NCBI GenBank assembly: GCA_030737835.1
Contig: CM060847.1
Span: forward strand, 25,121,384 to 25,185,383
Reading direction: 5' to 3'
DNA length: 64,000 nucleotides
Source: Acorus gramineus
Lineage: Eukaryota; Streptophyta; Magnoliopsida; Acorales; Acoraceae
In this document: positions 37,001 to 48,980 of the stretch, in pieces
How positions within the stretch are numbered: position 1 is the stretch's first letter
How the letters are laid out: every line of letters starts with the position of its first letter
Program-made: the position numbers and the translations under genes
The notes under the pieces: generated by a model
Told to the model about the DNA's origin: nothing
The model's input: the letters and a program-made list of their open reading frames with translations, nothing else
The model's database searches: none

Positions 37001-37093
37001 TATGCGGTTCCGATCGAAAATCGAAAAAAACTCAAAAACTGCCAAAATGCTCCAATGGTTACCAACAGGCTAAAAAGTGACACATATATAACA
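34072..37093 (-). repeat. E3 right (5') LTR, family A
   Basis: It is 3022 bp, from TGTCACGCCCCAGG to CACATATATAACA. As the 5' LTR of the only complete element it is the best place to test promoter and splicing signals. On the minus strand these are a TATATATAT box at 36821-36829, the leader palindrome at 36671-36695, a GTAAGC donor at 36499-36504, a GC-rich block at about 35640-36450, a microexon-like segment at 35513-35548 with AG before and GTGAGT after, CCCTCA repeats at about 34615-34740, and an acceptor AG pairing with 34460-34461. From there the RNA would run through the PBS to the gag ATG at 33953. Confidence 0.93.
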
Positions 37094-37098
37094 GTCTG

Positions 37099-37559
37099 GG
37101 GCATATTGCACGAGTTTGCCTAGATATAGGGCATCCACCAGTACCAGTGCAAAGGAGGCCACCACCACCGCAACTGCGAGGAGGTTATGGTGGTCAAGGG
37201 CAGCAATATCCATCGCCAGGCCAGAGAGAGCAGTATCATCGAGGCCCGGATCAGCCTGTCTAGGGACATTTTGCGGCTCTTGCTTTCGGGGATGCACAGG
37301 CATCTGGTAGTACGGTTCGAGGTACTTTTTCTATCATTCATCGCCTTGCTTATGTAATGTTTGATTCAGGTGCTACGCACTCGTTTTTTGCTAGTGAGTT
37401 TGCTAGAGGGTTTGGGGTAGAGCCAGCCTCCCTTCCTTTTTCGCTAGAGGTAATAAATGCAGTTGGGGCTCGTTTTTATCCTAGAACTGTATACCATGGA
37501 TGCATTGTAGAGATAGACGGTGTAGAGATGCCAGCAGATCTGATTGAACTGGATATAGC
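37099..37559 (+). pseudogene. E2 zinc knuckle end and protease remnant
   Basis: Reading resumes in the same frame as 26088 after one GTCTG copy: GHIARVCLD completes the CCHC knuckle begun as YHCRCL. It is followed by a Pro/Gln-rich linker, then the retropepsin start MFDSGATHSFFASEFARGFG and the region ending PADLIELDI. A normal protein would continue to the second protease motif and RT, but the sequence is cut at 37560 by an LTR end. No further E2 sequence is found to the right. Confidence 0.85.
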
Positions 37560-39190
37560 TGTCATGCCCCAGAGCAATCATCCCCAAGACGTGGCAATAT
37601 ATATAATATGAGTAATCAAAACAAGAGGTCAACAATGACGCTAAATATATATAACATACAAGGCTGGCAAAGCAATATTAACTAATAGCTCAACTGAAAA
37701 ATGCGGAAGCATAAAAATACCAATAAGTCTGTAAACCAAAACATTATTACAGACTCGAATACACAATCACTGTCCTGTGAGAGCCAAGTCTAGTCCAAAT
37801 AAAATACAACCAGTGCAACTCACACGATTTACCAATACATACAACACTAGGACTGCTGACAGCCTTGTAATTGCCAATCGCCGGACGGGATGCTTCCACG
37901 CACGCAAGACCATGCCACAGGGAAGCTCCAGCTCCATGCCCAACACAGCCCCTGTAGAAGAAACAATGCGCGAGGGGTGAGCTACAAGTTCAGTGAGTGG
38001 CTGAAAACCAAATACCATCACAACAATTCAACATTAAGGCAATTTCCTTTCAAGGAAAAACATGGGTAGAAACCCAAAGTATAATAAGGTCACGCGACGA
38101 CGCGACCATACCTCGCCCTCGCCCTCACTCCCGGATGGAGGCTCTTGGGACACTCGGGGAGCAACAACTGTTAACCATAACACATAGTGTTACTGGATAA
38201 CGAGATACAACGAGTCCATCTGCTACGAGGTAGAGATACACTACGATACCTCAACCGTTAGGAGTAACATACTCAAAGTATACTCGATGGGTATAAGAGT
38301 CACCTGACTACATGACTTCAACTCACCCTCACCCTCACCCCTAAGGGTCACACGGGACTGTTGGGAGAAATTCGTCTCCTCTACACCCTTTGTCATCTGA
38401 TAGCCCTCTCCCGGGTAGCGTCCATCTGCTATACTCCCATGATCAGTACATTTGTCGAATGTGTCGGTAGTACCTACAGGTGGAAGCCCTCTGTCAGGAC
38501 AGCTTCAATGCCGGGCAGCTTCGACACGGATCCGACGAAGGGGGAGAACGACTCCACGCTCGCAATATCATTCGTTAGCCCTCTCTTGGGTAGCCTCTAC
38601 CTGGTATACTCTCATGATCAGTACATCTTGTCGCATGCATCGATAGTACTTACAGGTGAGGGCCCTCTATCAAGACAACTACAACCCGGGGCACTTCAAC
38701 ACAGACGATATTGGGAGGAAACATCCCATGCTCACAATGCAAACCCAATGGAAAAAAAATGCTCTCGGTAATCATCTACCGATGCTATCGAATACAAATG
38801 AACTCTCACACCGATACGTTGCTCGGACGCAGGGAGTTACCTCGACTCTCACACAGAAAATAACCCCAAGGCATAACCCAATGAACGGTTCATACACGCG
38901 CCTAGCGCGGGTAAGCCTATCTTTTAATTCCTTACCTGGATCATCAAAATCCATCGAGCGCTACCTCCATATCACACACGATGCCGACACCGATGCCGCG
39001 CTACCTCTATATCACACACAATGCCGATGCCGACGCCGAACGCCACGACGAGGACAGACGCCGCCACCCTCGCGTGTACCTCTTTCGGTTCAGCATCCAC
39101 TTCCTCTCTGTTTGGATATTTGTTGGAGGGGGGTTCTGTTTGGAGATGAAAAGAGGGAAAATAAAAAACGAAGAATGGTGAACGATTTGG
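37560..39190 (-). repeat. Truncated LTR inside E2 protease
   Basis: It begins TGTCATGCCCCAGAGC and shares the order of blocks at the start of the family B LTRs: GCGGAAGCATAA, CTGTGAGAGCCAAGTCTA, GCGAGGGGTGAGCTACAA and CCCTCACCC repeats near 38325. It lacks the microexon-like segment, the GC-rich block and the other terminus. The right border is indistinct; single-copy-looking AT-rich DNA starts by about 39190. No duplication can be assigned. Confidence 0.65.
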
Positions 39191-39557
39191 GAAGATGATG
39201 AGACGTCTATTGTTTTTTTTTTTTTAATAATTAATAATGAGACACCTCTTAAAGTAATTTATCATTTGAATGGAAAGATCAAGGAAACGTGGGATAAATC
39301 GGTGAATTAATTTCATTTGGGGTAGAGTTAAAATTTCAGAATTTGATAAGACTAAATATGTCAAACGAATGTTTTTTCAAGATCAGTTCTTTTATAAGTA
39401 GTAAGTATAGATAAATATAGATAAATATAGATATAGATATAGATTATTAATGGCCAAGTTAACCAAAGCACATCCAAACAGGTCACCATTTGGGTGTTTG
39501 GATATCTTTACGCACTGTAAGGCCACCGACATACATTAGTGTTTCATTTCCAAAAGC
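39190..39557. other. Upstream region of RNASEH2C
   Basis: AT-rich DNA with a T run at 39211-39224 and an ATAGATAAATATAGAT-type short repeat near 39410-39440. No coding sequence is supported. It separates the truncated LTR from the gene. Confidence 0.6.
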
Positions 39558-39565
39558 GCGGGAAA
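39558..39565 (-). promoter_or_regulatory. Putative E2F/DP binding site
   Basis: The minus strand reads TTTCCCGC, matching the E2F consensus TTTSSCGC, about 96 bp upstream of the RNASEH2C start codon. E2F control would fit a gene used in DNA replication. A single eight-base match may be chance. Confidence 0.45.
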
Positions 39566-39660
39566 ATAACGATCGACAACGGACAGGAGAACCCAAAATG
39601 GGGAAACCATAAATGTTAGGGTTAGGTTTTCGTCTTGAACTTTTTTTGATTCCTCAAACG

Positions 39661-42600
39661 ATGGAAGGAGAAGACCTGACCCAACCTCCTCCGACGGTGA
39701 AAAACGGAATCATCGGCACCATCGATTTGCACGGCAGCGGCGGATCCACCGATCTGACGGACCACGTCCACCTCCTCCCCTGCTCCGTCAAGCACGACGG
39801 ACCCCAACCGGTCTCCGACTACTTCAAACCCAGAAACACAGGTCCACTACCTCCCCCCCCCCCCCACCTCTCATTCATCTGATCTCGATCGAACGGTCGA
39901 AAATGGATCTGATTTAGCATCTGAAAGACTGAAACAGGTGAAGTCGTGGACAAGATGGTTGTAAAGGAAGCGTTTTTCAGAGGACGGAAGCTCCAGGGGA
40001 CCACCGTTTCGATTCATGATGATTATTGCGGTATGTCCATCGGATCAAATTCGGTGTTGCTTTCTTTTGGTTTGGGGGGTATAATTATTTTTTGGTAAGG
40101 GAATGTGATTCTGTATAGGATTTGTGTTGGGGAAGAAGATGAAAGGTCCGAAAAGTGGTGATTCGTTGGACTCGAATGATTGGGAGGCAAGGGCAAGGTT
40201 TGGGAATCTGACATATTATAATCATGATGATGTCCCATCAAATGAAGATGCTTTGCCGCGATGTTTTCACTGGTTTGCCGTCGCTGATGCTGTGAGTATT
40301 TTTTATGTTTTTAAATTTTAAGTGCTACTGTTTCTTCTAGGTAACACACAAAAACAATTTTTTTTTGGTCACGGTATACTGTGCGTTGAATAAAGAAATG
40401 TATAACTGTTTTTTATTAGAAACCTTAATCTACATATGTTGCATGATTGAATTAAGGGGCTTGGTCCAGTAGCTCAATGGTTGACAATAGAATTTGCAAA
40501 TTGATGTCTGGAGTTCAAGTTTCTTTACTAGCCTAACCAAAAACAAAACATGAGTAAGGAAAATGCAAAAGCCTCACAAAAGTCTATGATGTAGTAGGAC
40601 ATGAGAGTTATATTATACACGGTTCCTCCTCTCACAATAGCCTCGCTCAATTAGAGATGATATCTCCCCAGAAATGGATATGTTGACTGCCTTTTGAATA
40701 TAGGTATAGTTAGTCCAAAGTCCTTTACGTTTATTTTTTTTACTCGGTTATTGCCAGCACACACAGATTTGACACTAGCAATCTCTCCTTTTAACAATAT
40801 TGTGACAAAACTAAAAAAAAATCCCAACCATGATCTACTTGTGGAAGCATATAATGGAGGCCCAGTTGTTCTCCACATAACACACTGTCATGTTAAATAC
40901 TCCTTCCTTTTTTCTACCTTATGAAAACAAAGGTTCTTTTTGGTTCAAAGTAGGATTTAGTTATTCATTTGCCAGAGAGTCACTATCAGTGATGTTTGCC
41001 ATTTCTTCTTTCTTGAACATGAAATTTATATTTGATTTTCAAATTCTTCAACTATAGGTAAAACGTGGGTCATTGAACACACTTGAAGCATCTGACTGTT
41101 GGTTGGAGGTCTAGATTAGATATGTTGAAAATAAGTGAACTGTAAAATAAACAAGGAAAATATGGGCTTGCACACCTGTGAGTAGACTTTTAATCATCCC
41201 ACATCTTGTTTGTAGGAAAGCTACTAATTTAGTCCTATAACTTTCATAACTTTCTTGTGTTATAGTATTCATTGACATTATGTTTGTTGCTAACTGCCTA
41301 ACCATAGTTTTTAGGTAATTCCAATTGGATCTGTCCCACAGGGTGAGACTGGATATGATCCTAATTTCTAACCTATAAGTACTCCTTGAACTGTGTGATA
41401 AAATGTTATCAGTTTCATACTTCTGATGCTGTAGGCATATATGCCACCTATAAAACTGAAGTAATGGATGCAATTTAATGACATATGCATGGCATTCATA
41501 TGTTTCATCTAGGGAAGGGAATACCAGTACCATCTACTCCTAAGCATGCAAAATTAGAGATGGATGTGTGTTGTGCCCAGGAGCGATTGTCACCAATATG
41601 TAACAATAACATTATACAGAATAATTAAGAGGCCAATAATGAAACATGTATATTACGGGTGTTCTGCTGGGGATGACCGATGACCCATTTTTTCCTTCTT
41701 TTTTATTCTCTTATCCTTTTACTTTGTAAGTAGATTTGTCATCCTCTTTGTTCGGGGACACCTTTTAATAACATGTTCCAATCTTCAAAAGAAAAAGAAG
41801 AGGAAGAAGAATTTGTTCATGACAATGAATAACAAAGTTGATATAATTCTAAAATAAGTGTCAAAAGATATAACAATGGAAGTCATAAATGTAGCTCAAG
41901 GCCATTCAAAGACCGAACAACATATATGTAATTCAAAAATCAAAATAATAATGCAAACTTTAAAGCGCTATGCCGTTATCATGTCCTATGAGTGCATTAT
42001 ATCTAGTATAATACCTGACTGTGAGGTCCCGAGTTAGGATGTCATGATGACAAACTAACGCAATATGCCTTAGCTTAATGTTTGAGTGATAACCAAACAT
42101 GGTTTTCCAGACTTGTGAGGCAACAAAATTCAAATAAGCGAGTAAATGAACTACAAATTTTGCTTGTGGCCCACATTAGACCCACTAGACCAAACCATAA
42201 GTTTCTCAAGGTTTGAGCAACCACTATGCTCTTAAAATATTCCTTGAATCATCATGCTTCTTGGGGGGGATTCACCTTCCAAAATTATGGGGGTCAAATG
42301 GAAAAGGACAGATTCAATGAGAAAATGGGGGCTGGCAGCTGTTGTACATTGTTTGGGTCTTGTTTATTTTTTGGTGATCCCTCATTTGGGGATGTCATTT
42401 AAAGTGAATGCTTCAAGGGAAAAAAAAAAGTTGTTGGTCACACCAAGGAATGAGTGCCATACTCCTTAAAATAGCGAAATTTCGAATCACGTTTGGGCAT
42501 GAGCATGCCATGCTCCTCCAAAGAGCCAAATTTTGGAAGACATCGAAATATGAGCACCCTACCTCTAATACCAACCTTCAGATTATGTCAAGGTACAAAC

Positions 42601-42956
42601 ACCCTGATCCGCAAATGCTTCTAGGATTTTAGAGCACTCCCTGTGTGCTTGTGTGGGGACCCCAGCCCGCTTAGGGTTAAGGCCGGGCCTGTTTGTATAT
42701 ATACCCACATGAATTTGCTCAGTTTAACTCAATTACACATCAAGTTACTAAATACTGTAAGCTATACTATAAGCCCTAATTATGTTTCTTGTATCAGGGA
42801 ACTCAAGCTGTTTATTTGTTCAGTGAAGAATGTTTTCTTGAAACAATTTTCACATCATCTAACACAGATCTTTATGCGTGTATGTAGTTGCATAGGCCTG
42901 TGACAGCAGAAGACTTGGCTTCCACTTCAATTACTCAGGAACAACAGAGGAATTAA
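39661..42956 (+). CDS. RNASEH2C: Ribonuclease H2 subunit C, four exons
   Basis: This is the small non-catalytic subunit of the nuclear RNase H2 heterotrimer, which removes ribonucleotides from DNA and RNA from RNA/DNA hybrids. Exons are 39661-39841, 39938-40030, 40119-40291 and 42888-42956. All introns are GT-AG with phases 1, 1 and 0, giving 171 codons plus TAA. Family motifs are HVHLLPCSVKHDGPQPVSDY with FKPRNTG, then KEAFFRGRKLQGTTVSI, FVLGKKMKGPKSG, FGNLTYYNHDDVP and FHWFAVADALHRPVTAEDL across the last junction. An in-frame upstream ATG (39613) would add 16 residues; 39661 is preferred because similarity starts soon after it. Intron 3 is 2.6 kb and holds a SINE-like insertion. No break is seen, so the gene appears functional. 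Confidence 0.9.
40456..40690 (+). mobile_element. tRNA-derived SINE-like element in intron 3 of RNASEH2C
   Basis: The block starts GGGGCTTGGTCCAGTAGCTC. It has an A-box-like stretch (TAGCTCAATGG at about 40470-40480) and a B-box-like GAGTTCAAGTT at 40511-40521, some 40 bases later, the spacing of an RNA polymerase III promoter in plant SINEs. The right end is uncertain and no target duplication was identified. It could instead be a decayed tRNA pseudogene. Confidence 0.45.
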
Positions 42957-43540
42957 ATGAAGGAAAAGCGGATTTCTTCAATCTAAGCTGGTGGACATCA
43001 TTGTTATGATCCAAATAGGCACCCCAAGTTATCTTTAAAAAAAACTAGGCTTTTTTATCAACCCAAATTTGATTCAAAGGGACTTTTACCTTTGGCATGA
43101 CGGTTAAACTCAGTAGTTCACTGTTCTTACATCTTCACTAATATTTTCTTACCCCTAATAGTGGTTTATTTTAATTGTTTTGAATGCCTTCTTTATGAAT
43201 GGCGAGTTTTCGTTTTTGTTTGTTGGATGCATAGAGCATCTTTCATCCATATTAAAGAATCTTAGTGCTATTAATATTTCTTTTTTGTCCTTAGGCTGTG
43301 ATATTGATTCTAATGCCTTCCATGATAATGACAAGTCGACATCTTTATTTATCAAGATTCAGACGCATGGAACAATTTTCTCTTTTAGTGGGGATCAGGT
43401 TATATTCTCTTCCCACAAACAACTCAAATGTGGAGAATAATTTCAACATACATGGGTGCAGCATCAACTTTATGAAATTTGTCATAGTTCATGTTATAAA
43501 TTCTTAGCATACACATGGAAGAAGCAAAACTAGAAGAAAA

Positions 43541-44718
43541 ATGGGACTTGTTCTTGCGCGAGAAACGACTAAGAATGCCCCAGAAGATGTGAAGACACAA
43601 TGGTCACAGAAAAGGCTTCCTCACAATTTTGAAGCCATCGTGAAAGAGGCCGATGATGACCAGGGAGACCTTCAGCGGATCCTCCGCTCCGGCATCTTCT
43701 TGAATCACAAAAAAAGGCAACACTCTCTCTTCTTTAATGCGTTTCTTACACGTAAATACTCATCATGTTTGATATTCATTTTTATGCAGAAATATTGGGT
43801 AGATAAATCAGGCTACAACTGTTTTACGGTGTACGCGAGGGACCTTAGTATCACTTGGAGCAGCGAACAACGCTACTGGCATTGGCTTCCTCTAAATGAT
43901 TATTCAAGGTGAGTTTAGGTAGCGTTTGGAAAATGGTTTGGACAGCTTGTAGAGATTGTGATTCTGCCGGAATCATACTTAAATGGAAACTCGTTTTCAA
44001 ATCCCCTAGCAGTCCCAACTTTGAAAAAAAAAACTGTTAATTAAAAAAAGTTTTTTTCATGAATCTAATAAAAGTATGCTATGCTTCCTAGAAGGTTGTT
44101 TTCATTTGAAGCAGTTTTAAAAATAATTTTTTAGTAAGCGCATTCTGTTAATTTCTTAAAACACTGTTTTTTATAACTAAAAGTTGTTTTTCGCTTTCTT
44201 CAAAAGCTGGAACAATTGAGAGCGTATGGAATATGATTCATGCAAAATTGTTAAAAATTACACACTCATTTTCAAACACTAGCTTAGTCTTCTTATCCAT
44301 GCGTATGAATTTATGAAGATTGATTGTTTTCATTCCCTCGTGTAGTGAGGCGGATATTGCAGTTGCAAGCTTGCAAAATGTGTGCTGGCTCGAGGTGCAG
44401 GGAAAGCTTGATGCATCACATCTATCGCCGGAGGTGACTTATGAGGTCGCCTTTCTTGTGATGATGAAGGACTCGTCGTCTGGTTGGCATGACCTGGTGA
44501 CTCTGAGCCTCAAGTATCCGGGAGGGGACAAGCATGATCGCAAGGTGAGCTTGAATGATGATAACCTTAAAAACAAGTGGTCCGAACTTCAGGTGGGGAC
44601 CTTTACAACTAGTAGGGATATCCAGGGGGATATACAATTTTCCATGTTTCAATGTGGGGCGTGGAAGCGTGGGCTAGTCATCAAAGGCGCAACTATCCAG
44701 CCAGCCAAGGGTGTTTAA
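43541..44718 (+). CDS. PP2: Phloem protein 2 (PP2-A type) lectin-like protein
   Basis: The product belongs to the PP2 family of carbohydrate-binding proteins. Exon 43541-43908 carries LPHNFEAIVKEADDD, SGIFLNHKK, KYWVDKSGYNCFTVYARDLS and ITWSSEQRYWHW. Exon 44346-44718 carries VCWLEVQGKLDASHLSPEV, TYEVAFLVMM and FSMFQCGAWKRGLVIKG near the C-terminus. The intron (43909-44345) is GTGAGT to AG, phase 2, and joins to give a serine codon. Between FLNHKK and KYWVDK about 25 extra codons are open; most relatives have an intron here. An acceptor-like TTTTTATGCAG is present at 43779-43789, but no in-frame GT donor exists, so the model reads through (246 codons). The ATG at 43541 is a choice; a 25-codon overlapping frame starts upstream. 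Confidence 0.82.
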
Positions 44719-45245
44719 GATTGATATTTATGAATAGGTTTTTGATGCAAGTTTCATTAGTGTGTAATATAGTATCAATCAATGTTCTATTATTGACTAG
44801 GGTTGGCTTTGACCCTAGGCAGACTGGGCAACAATTTAGGGCCCCCATCCAAAGGGGACTTGTAGATCAATTTATGCATGTTAGATGGTTATCATTTTTG
44901 GAAAATGTTATGTTCCACCCTGCTTGTATCATGTGAACATTTTGATTTTTTTGAACTATATACTTTTCTAATGAAGTATGCTCGTTTGTATAAAAAATGT
45001 ACGTACTTGTATGAATTGAATATGTATATTTCTATATTTTTCATAATAATGTATATACTTTGATAGTGGATTATATATTAGGTTGGTGATTTTTATATAC
45101 TACATTAGTAACATGATGCTGGAAAATGAATTGAGTGAATGAGTGTCCATTTTTTGTGTGTGGGGTGTTTATTTAAAGCTTTGATACACATTATGATTTG
45201 CAATCCCGTCTGCATTACAAAAGCGATCCCCCCATCGATCTATGT
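44719..45245. other. PP2 3' flank
   Basis: AT-rich sequence follows the PP2 stop codon, probably including its 3' UTR. Nothing else is recognised before the poly-T that marks the end of the next LINE. Confidence 0.6.
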
Positions 45246-48200
45246 ATTTTTTTTATTTTTATTTTTTTAAATGAAATTGATAGGCTAGCTATTTTTTTGC
45301 ATTCAAGTTAAAAGAAGTACAAAGGAAGTACAGACCAAGAACATAAAAAATGGCTAGGAGGAGAAAAGGAATATGAAGGATTAAAAGACATGATCCTCCA
45401 CCCCCCTCCCCAAAATGGCAACATAAATCACATAGACGCTATGATAAAAGAGCGAAGCACCCTCACTGATGAAGCCCCGGCACAAAAATATCCCCATGCC
45501 ACAATGAGACCTTTGGCGTTCTCCCATATGCCGTCCGCAGAGACGACTGAACCACCGAAAACAACCTCATTTCAACCCAACCAAATTGTCCAATGGCACG
45601 CTGGAATTGAAAGATGTAAGACCTTACTTTGAATGCTTCTGTCCCCATGCCAAGAAGATTTTCTACCCATTCCAACAACTACTCCACCGAGTTAACCATC
45701 CAGGTCCTCCCCTACACCGTCATCAGATATCCCCAAACCTCCTCGACCACCCTGCATTTGCAGAACAGGTGGGAGACAGTCTACGCACCTCTCCCACATA
45801 GCACACAAATAATGGAATCCTTGGGCACCAATGTGCCCTATATGCCTTCATGAGGAGCCTCCCTTGTAACAAAAGCGATAAAAAACACAGACCTTTCAAC
45901 AGAATTTTAATCCTGCATAGGTCTTGAGCCAACCTTGCTAACTAGGCATTGAAGACCTCCTTCCCTCCACCATGAGTAGGCAGATTTGACAGAGAAGCCC
46001 GCAAGCCCCCCTAGCAACCACATAGGACAGTCTTTCACGTTTGTGGAATTGCTAAAGTTAGCCAGAACGCAAAAAATGTATCGAAGGAATTCTTCGTCAA
46101 ACAGGCTCCTCCTCAAAAGCAAACTCTATCCTCCAACATTAGGGGACGACACCTAGAACTCTTTCACTATGCCCATTCTATTTCGGGCTAAAGCATAAAG
46201 CTCCGGGAACACCTCCATAAGAGGACCAGAGCCACACCAATTAAACGCCCAAAAGCGAATCAAATCACCATCCCCCAGGCTCCACTGAATAGAACCCCGG
46301 ATATGGCCGGTCCCCCACTCGACAGATGGATCTCTAAATGCACGAGGACCCACGCCCAGGCTGTGGAAGATGCGAGCAGCTCTGCTTGTTGCCTTGCAAA
46401 CACAACGACACCACTTGCCGCCAAAGTGAGGAATGATCTGTGCTAAACTTCCATACCCACTTTGACAACAGTGCAGAATTAAACACATTGAGGTTTAGGA
46501 CCCCTAAACCCCCCCTCGCCTTACTCTCGCCTTGCAAACTTGATTCGGCCCAACACTGTTTCAAGGAATCCAAAACAAAGAGAGGTGGCATACAAGGAGA
46601 TTTGATAACACCGTTTGAAGCAGAACCAAACACCTTCCAAACTAAGCATCCTTCTAGCCCAACCATCCAATCTACTTTCGAGTCGATTCACCAAGGGAGC
46701 CCAATCACTTCAGGCAATTGGCCTTAAAGACAATGGCAACCCGAGGTCTCTTGTATGGAAGGACCCCACAGGACACCCCAGACACCCAGCAATCCTGCTT
46801 AGTGTCTCCTCCCCCACGTTCACCCCAAAAACCGCACTCTTGTGCAATTCACCTTTAGACCTGACAACCACCCAAAGATTTTCACGACAAACAAAGCCCC
46901 TTGCATGTCACGATCTACCCCATGGCACAGGAGCTTTGTGTCATCCACATATTGGACATGCGAGAGAGAAAATTACAAATTGCCACACCTCATCCCATGC
47001 AAACACCTTGCATTTTCTGCTTTTTTTTTATCATTAGGCTTAAAGCTTTGGTAACCAAAATAAACAGAAGAAGCTGTAGGCCCATCCAGATTGGGAAGAA
47101 GCTGCACGGCTCCCCATTTACTAACACCAAAGCATGCATAGTGGGGAACCAATTTGAGACCATCGAGAGTCACCTCTCACTGAAACCATGACTACGCATC
47201 AAATGGAGAAGAGAATTTCAATCCACACAGTCAAAAGCTTTATGAAAATCGAGCTTAATAAGAACCCTTGCATCCCGTGAACAATAGACGCAAGAAATAC
47301 ATTCTTGGACGGCAAAGAAGCCTTCTTGCAATGATCTCCTTGGGACAAAGGCGGTCTAGTTCTCCTCAATGAGCTCTCCTTTAGTCTAATTGACAAAACC
47401 TTTGTGATAAGTTTATAACAAGTGTTAACAAAAGTCACCAATCTCTACTGCCCCTTGCTTTTGGGATGAGAGCAAGAAATGTGGATTGAGACAACCAATC
47501 CCCCTAGATCCCTTATAGAAATCTGAGAACATTTGAAAGATATCTTGCTTCCTAATCACCCAAAATTCTTGAAAGAAACGAGCGTTGTATCCAACCAAAC
47601 CTGGTGCCTTGTCTCCTTCTAATTCAAAGACTACGTTCCAAACCTCAAGCTTTGAGAAAGGTTGGTCCATCTGAACCTGCACATCAGGAGGGATACGTTT
47701 CACATCTTTGTCAACCCAGCTATTTCTTCGGCCATTCCTAGTCTTGAACATCTCACGAAAATGTTCCACCAAGCACTCCTTAATATTAGCTTTCGTCTCC
47801 AACCTGGGCTCCCCAACCCACAGATCAACTATATGATTGGAACGTCTCCTGAGAGAAGTAGTCTTATGAAAAAATCAAGTGTTATTATCCCTTTCCTTAA
47901 GCCAAAGAGCACAAGAACGAGTACTCCACTCTGCCTCCTCCATGAGTAGAATCCACATCATAGCACCTTTGTGAGGGTTCCTGTCTTCCCACCCCACCTC
48001 ATCCAACAAGCTGCATTCTTCGAGAGTATCAAGCCCAACAATAAACGCTACCAACCTCTGCTTCTCGGCTGACCTTCTAAGCCTTCCTTCCTTTGCCACA
48101 ACCTTTCAACACTATTTTAAGTCGTCGCACATTCAAAGTCAATCTTTGCGCTCCTAAGACAGTAAGAACAGGGGATATCCATGAATTATGGACAACATCT

Positions 48201-48977
48201 CAGAAGCCATCCACCTGGAGCCATCAAGATTCAAATCTGAACTGAGATCTCCTCTGAATTAGTTGACACCCAATCAACATTAATGGGCAGTGGTCTAAGA
48301 TATTCCTCGACAAACCACGAACACAACAATTCGAAAAACAATCTTCCCAATCAACATCAACAAGGACCCTATCCAGCCTTGCAAGAGCAAGGTCATCTCT
48401 CAAGCTGCTCCACGTAAAAGCTTGATTAGACAAAGAGAGATCAATCAAGTCTTCAGCCATAATCCAATATGAGAAATCTCGCATCTCCCCAGAAATACCA
48501 CCCCTATTGCGATCTTCCACCACCCTTGTGACATTAAAGTCACCCATTAAGCACCAAGGTGCTCTGCTCCTTAGCCCTGTTTAACCTCGCTCAACTCTTC
48601 CCACATAAGTGCCCTCGACTCACCCTTAAGAGGGCCATACACACTTGTACAAATCCAGCACCATCCAAAAGCAACATCTTCCAATAGCACAGAGAGGGAG
48701 AAGGAATCAATCTGATGATCAACACACCGCCATCTTGAAGGGTTCCAACAAATAATAATATCCCTAGAAGCCCCCTCCGAAGGTTTAAATCTGAATTCAC
48801 CCAACCGACCTCCTCCTATTGCTCTGATAGTAGCAGGAGCAACCACCCCCATTTTCGATTCCTATATACAACATAAGTCCACCAAATGCTCCAAAACCAA
48901 ATTCCAAACAACCTCCTTCTTTCTAAGGTCATGGAGCCCCCGAACATTTCAACAAATGGATTTCAACATGGGTTAAC
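45246..48977 (-). pseudogene. Second LINE-1-like element: ORF2 (endonuclease, RT, zinc finger), broken
   Basis: On the minus strand, 48852-48224 encodes an endonuclease (IICWNPSRWRCVDHQIDSFS, TSVYGPLKGESRALMWEEL, MGDFNVTRVVEDRNRGG and ARLDRVLVDVDWED). 48099-47425 encodes the linker and RT entry (LKERDNNT, LEGDKAPGLVGYNARFFQEF). RT blocks follow at 47441-46973 (NTCYKLITKVLSIRL), then a thumb and zf-RVT region down to 45463. The 3' end is a T-rich stretch at about 45246-45268, read as the poly(A) tail. Frame changes and stops occur throughout. It differs clearly from the LINE at 1149-21687, so they are separate insertions of related families. Its upstream part continues after the MITE. Confidence 0.85.
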
Positions 48978-48980
48978 TTA

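Larger units (their letters stand above)
26089..37093 (-). mobile_element. E3: structurally complete Ty3/gypsy chromovirus (Tekay/Del-like, LTR family A)
   Basis: An 11,005 bp element has LTRs at 26089-29128 and 34072-37093, internal DNA at 29129-34071, a PBS at 34054-34066, a polypurine tract at 29129-29141, and GTCTG duplicated at 26084-26088 and 37094-37098. Domain order on the minus strand is gag, CCHC knuckle, protease, RT, RNase H, integrase and chromodomain-like tail, typical of chromoviruses; very long LTRs fit the Tekay/Del clade. The two LTRs look nearly identical by eye, so insertion was fairly recent, yet gag-pol is spread over several frames and cannot be translated as one polyprotein. 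It lies inside the zinc knuckle of E2. Confidence 0.93.

Noticed and set aside
42254..42632. Two small frames inside RNASEH2C intron 3
   Set aside because: No family signal; they lie within an intron defined by matching splice phases.
43180..43440. 86-codon frame between RNASEH2C and PP2
   Set aside because: No recognisable domain and AT-rich composition; likely chance in the intergenic region.
43515..43592. Short frame starting MEEAKLEEKW upstream of and overlapping the PP2 start
   Set aside because: It stops after 25 codons and does not share the frame of the PP2 domain. It may be an upstream frame but cannot be supported as a gene.
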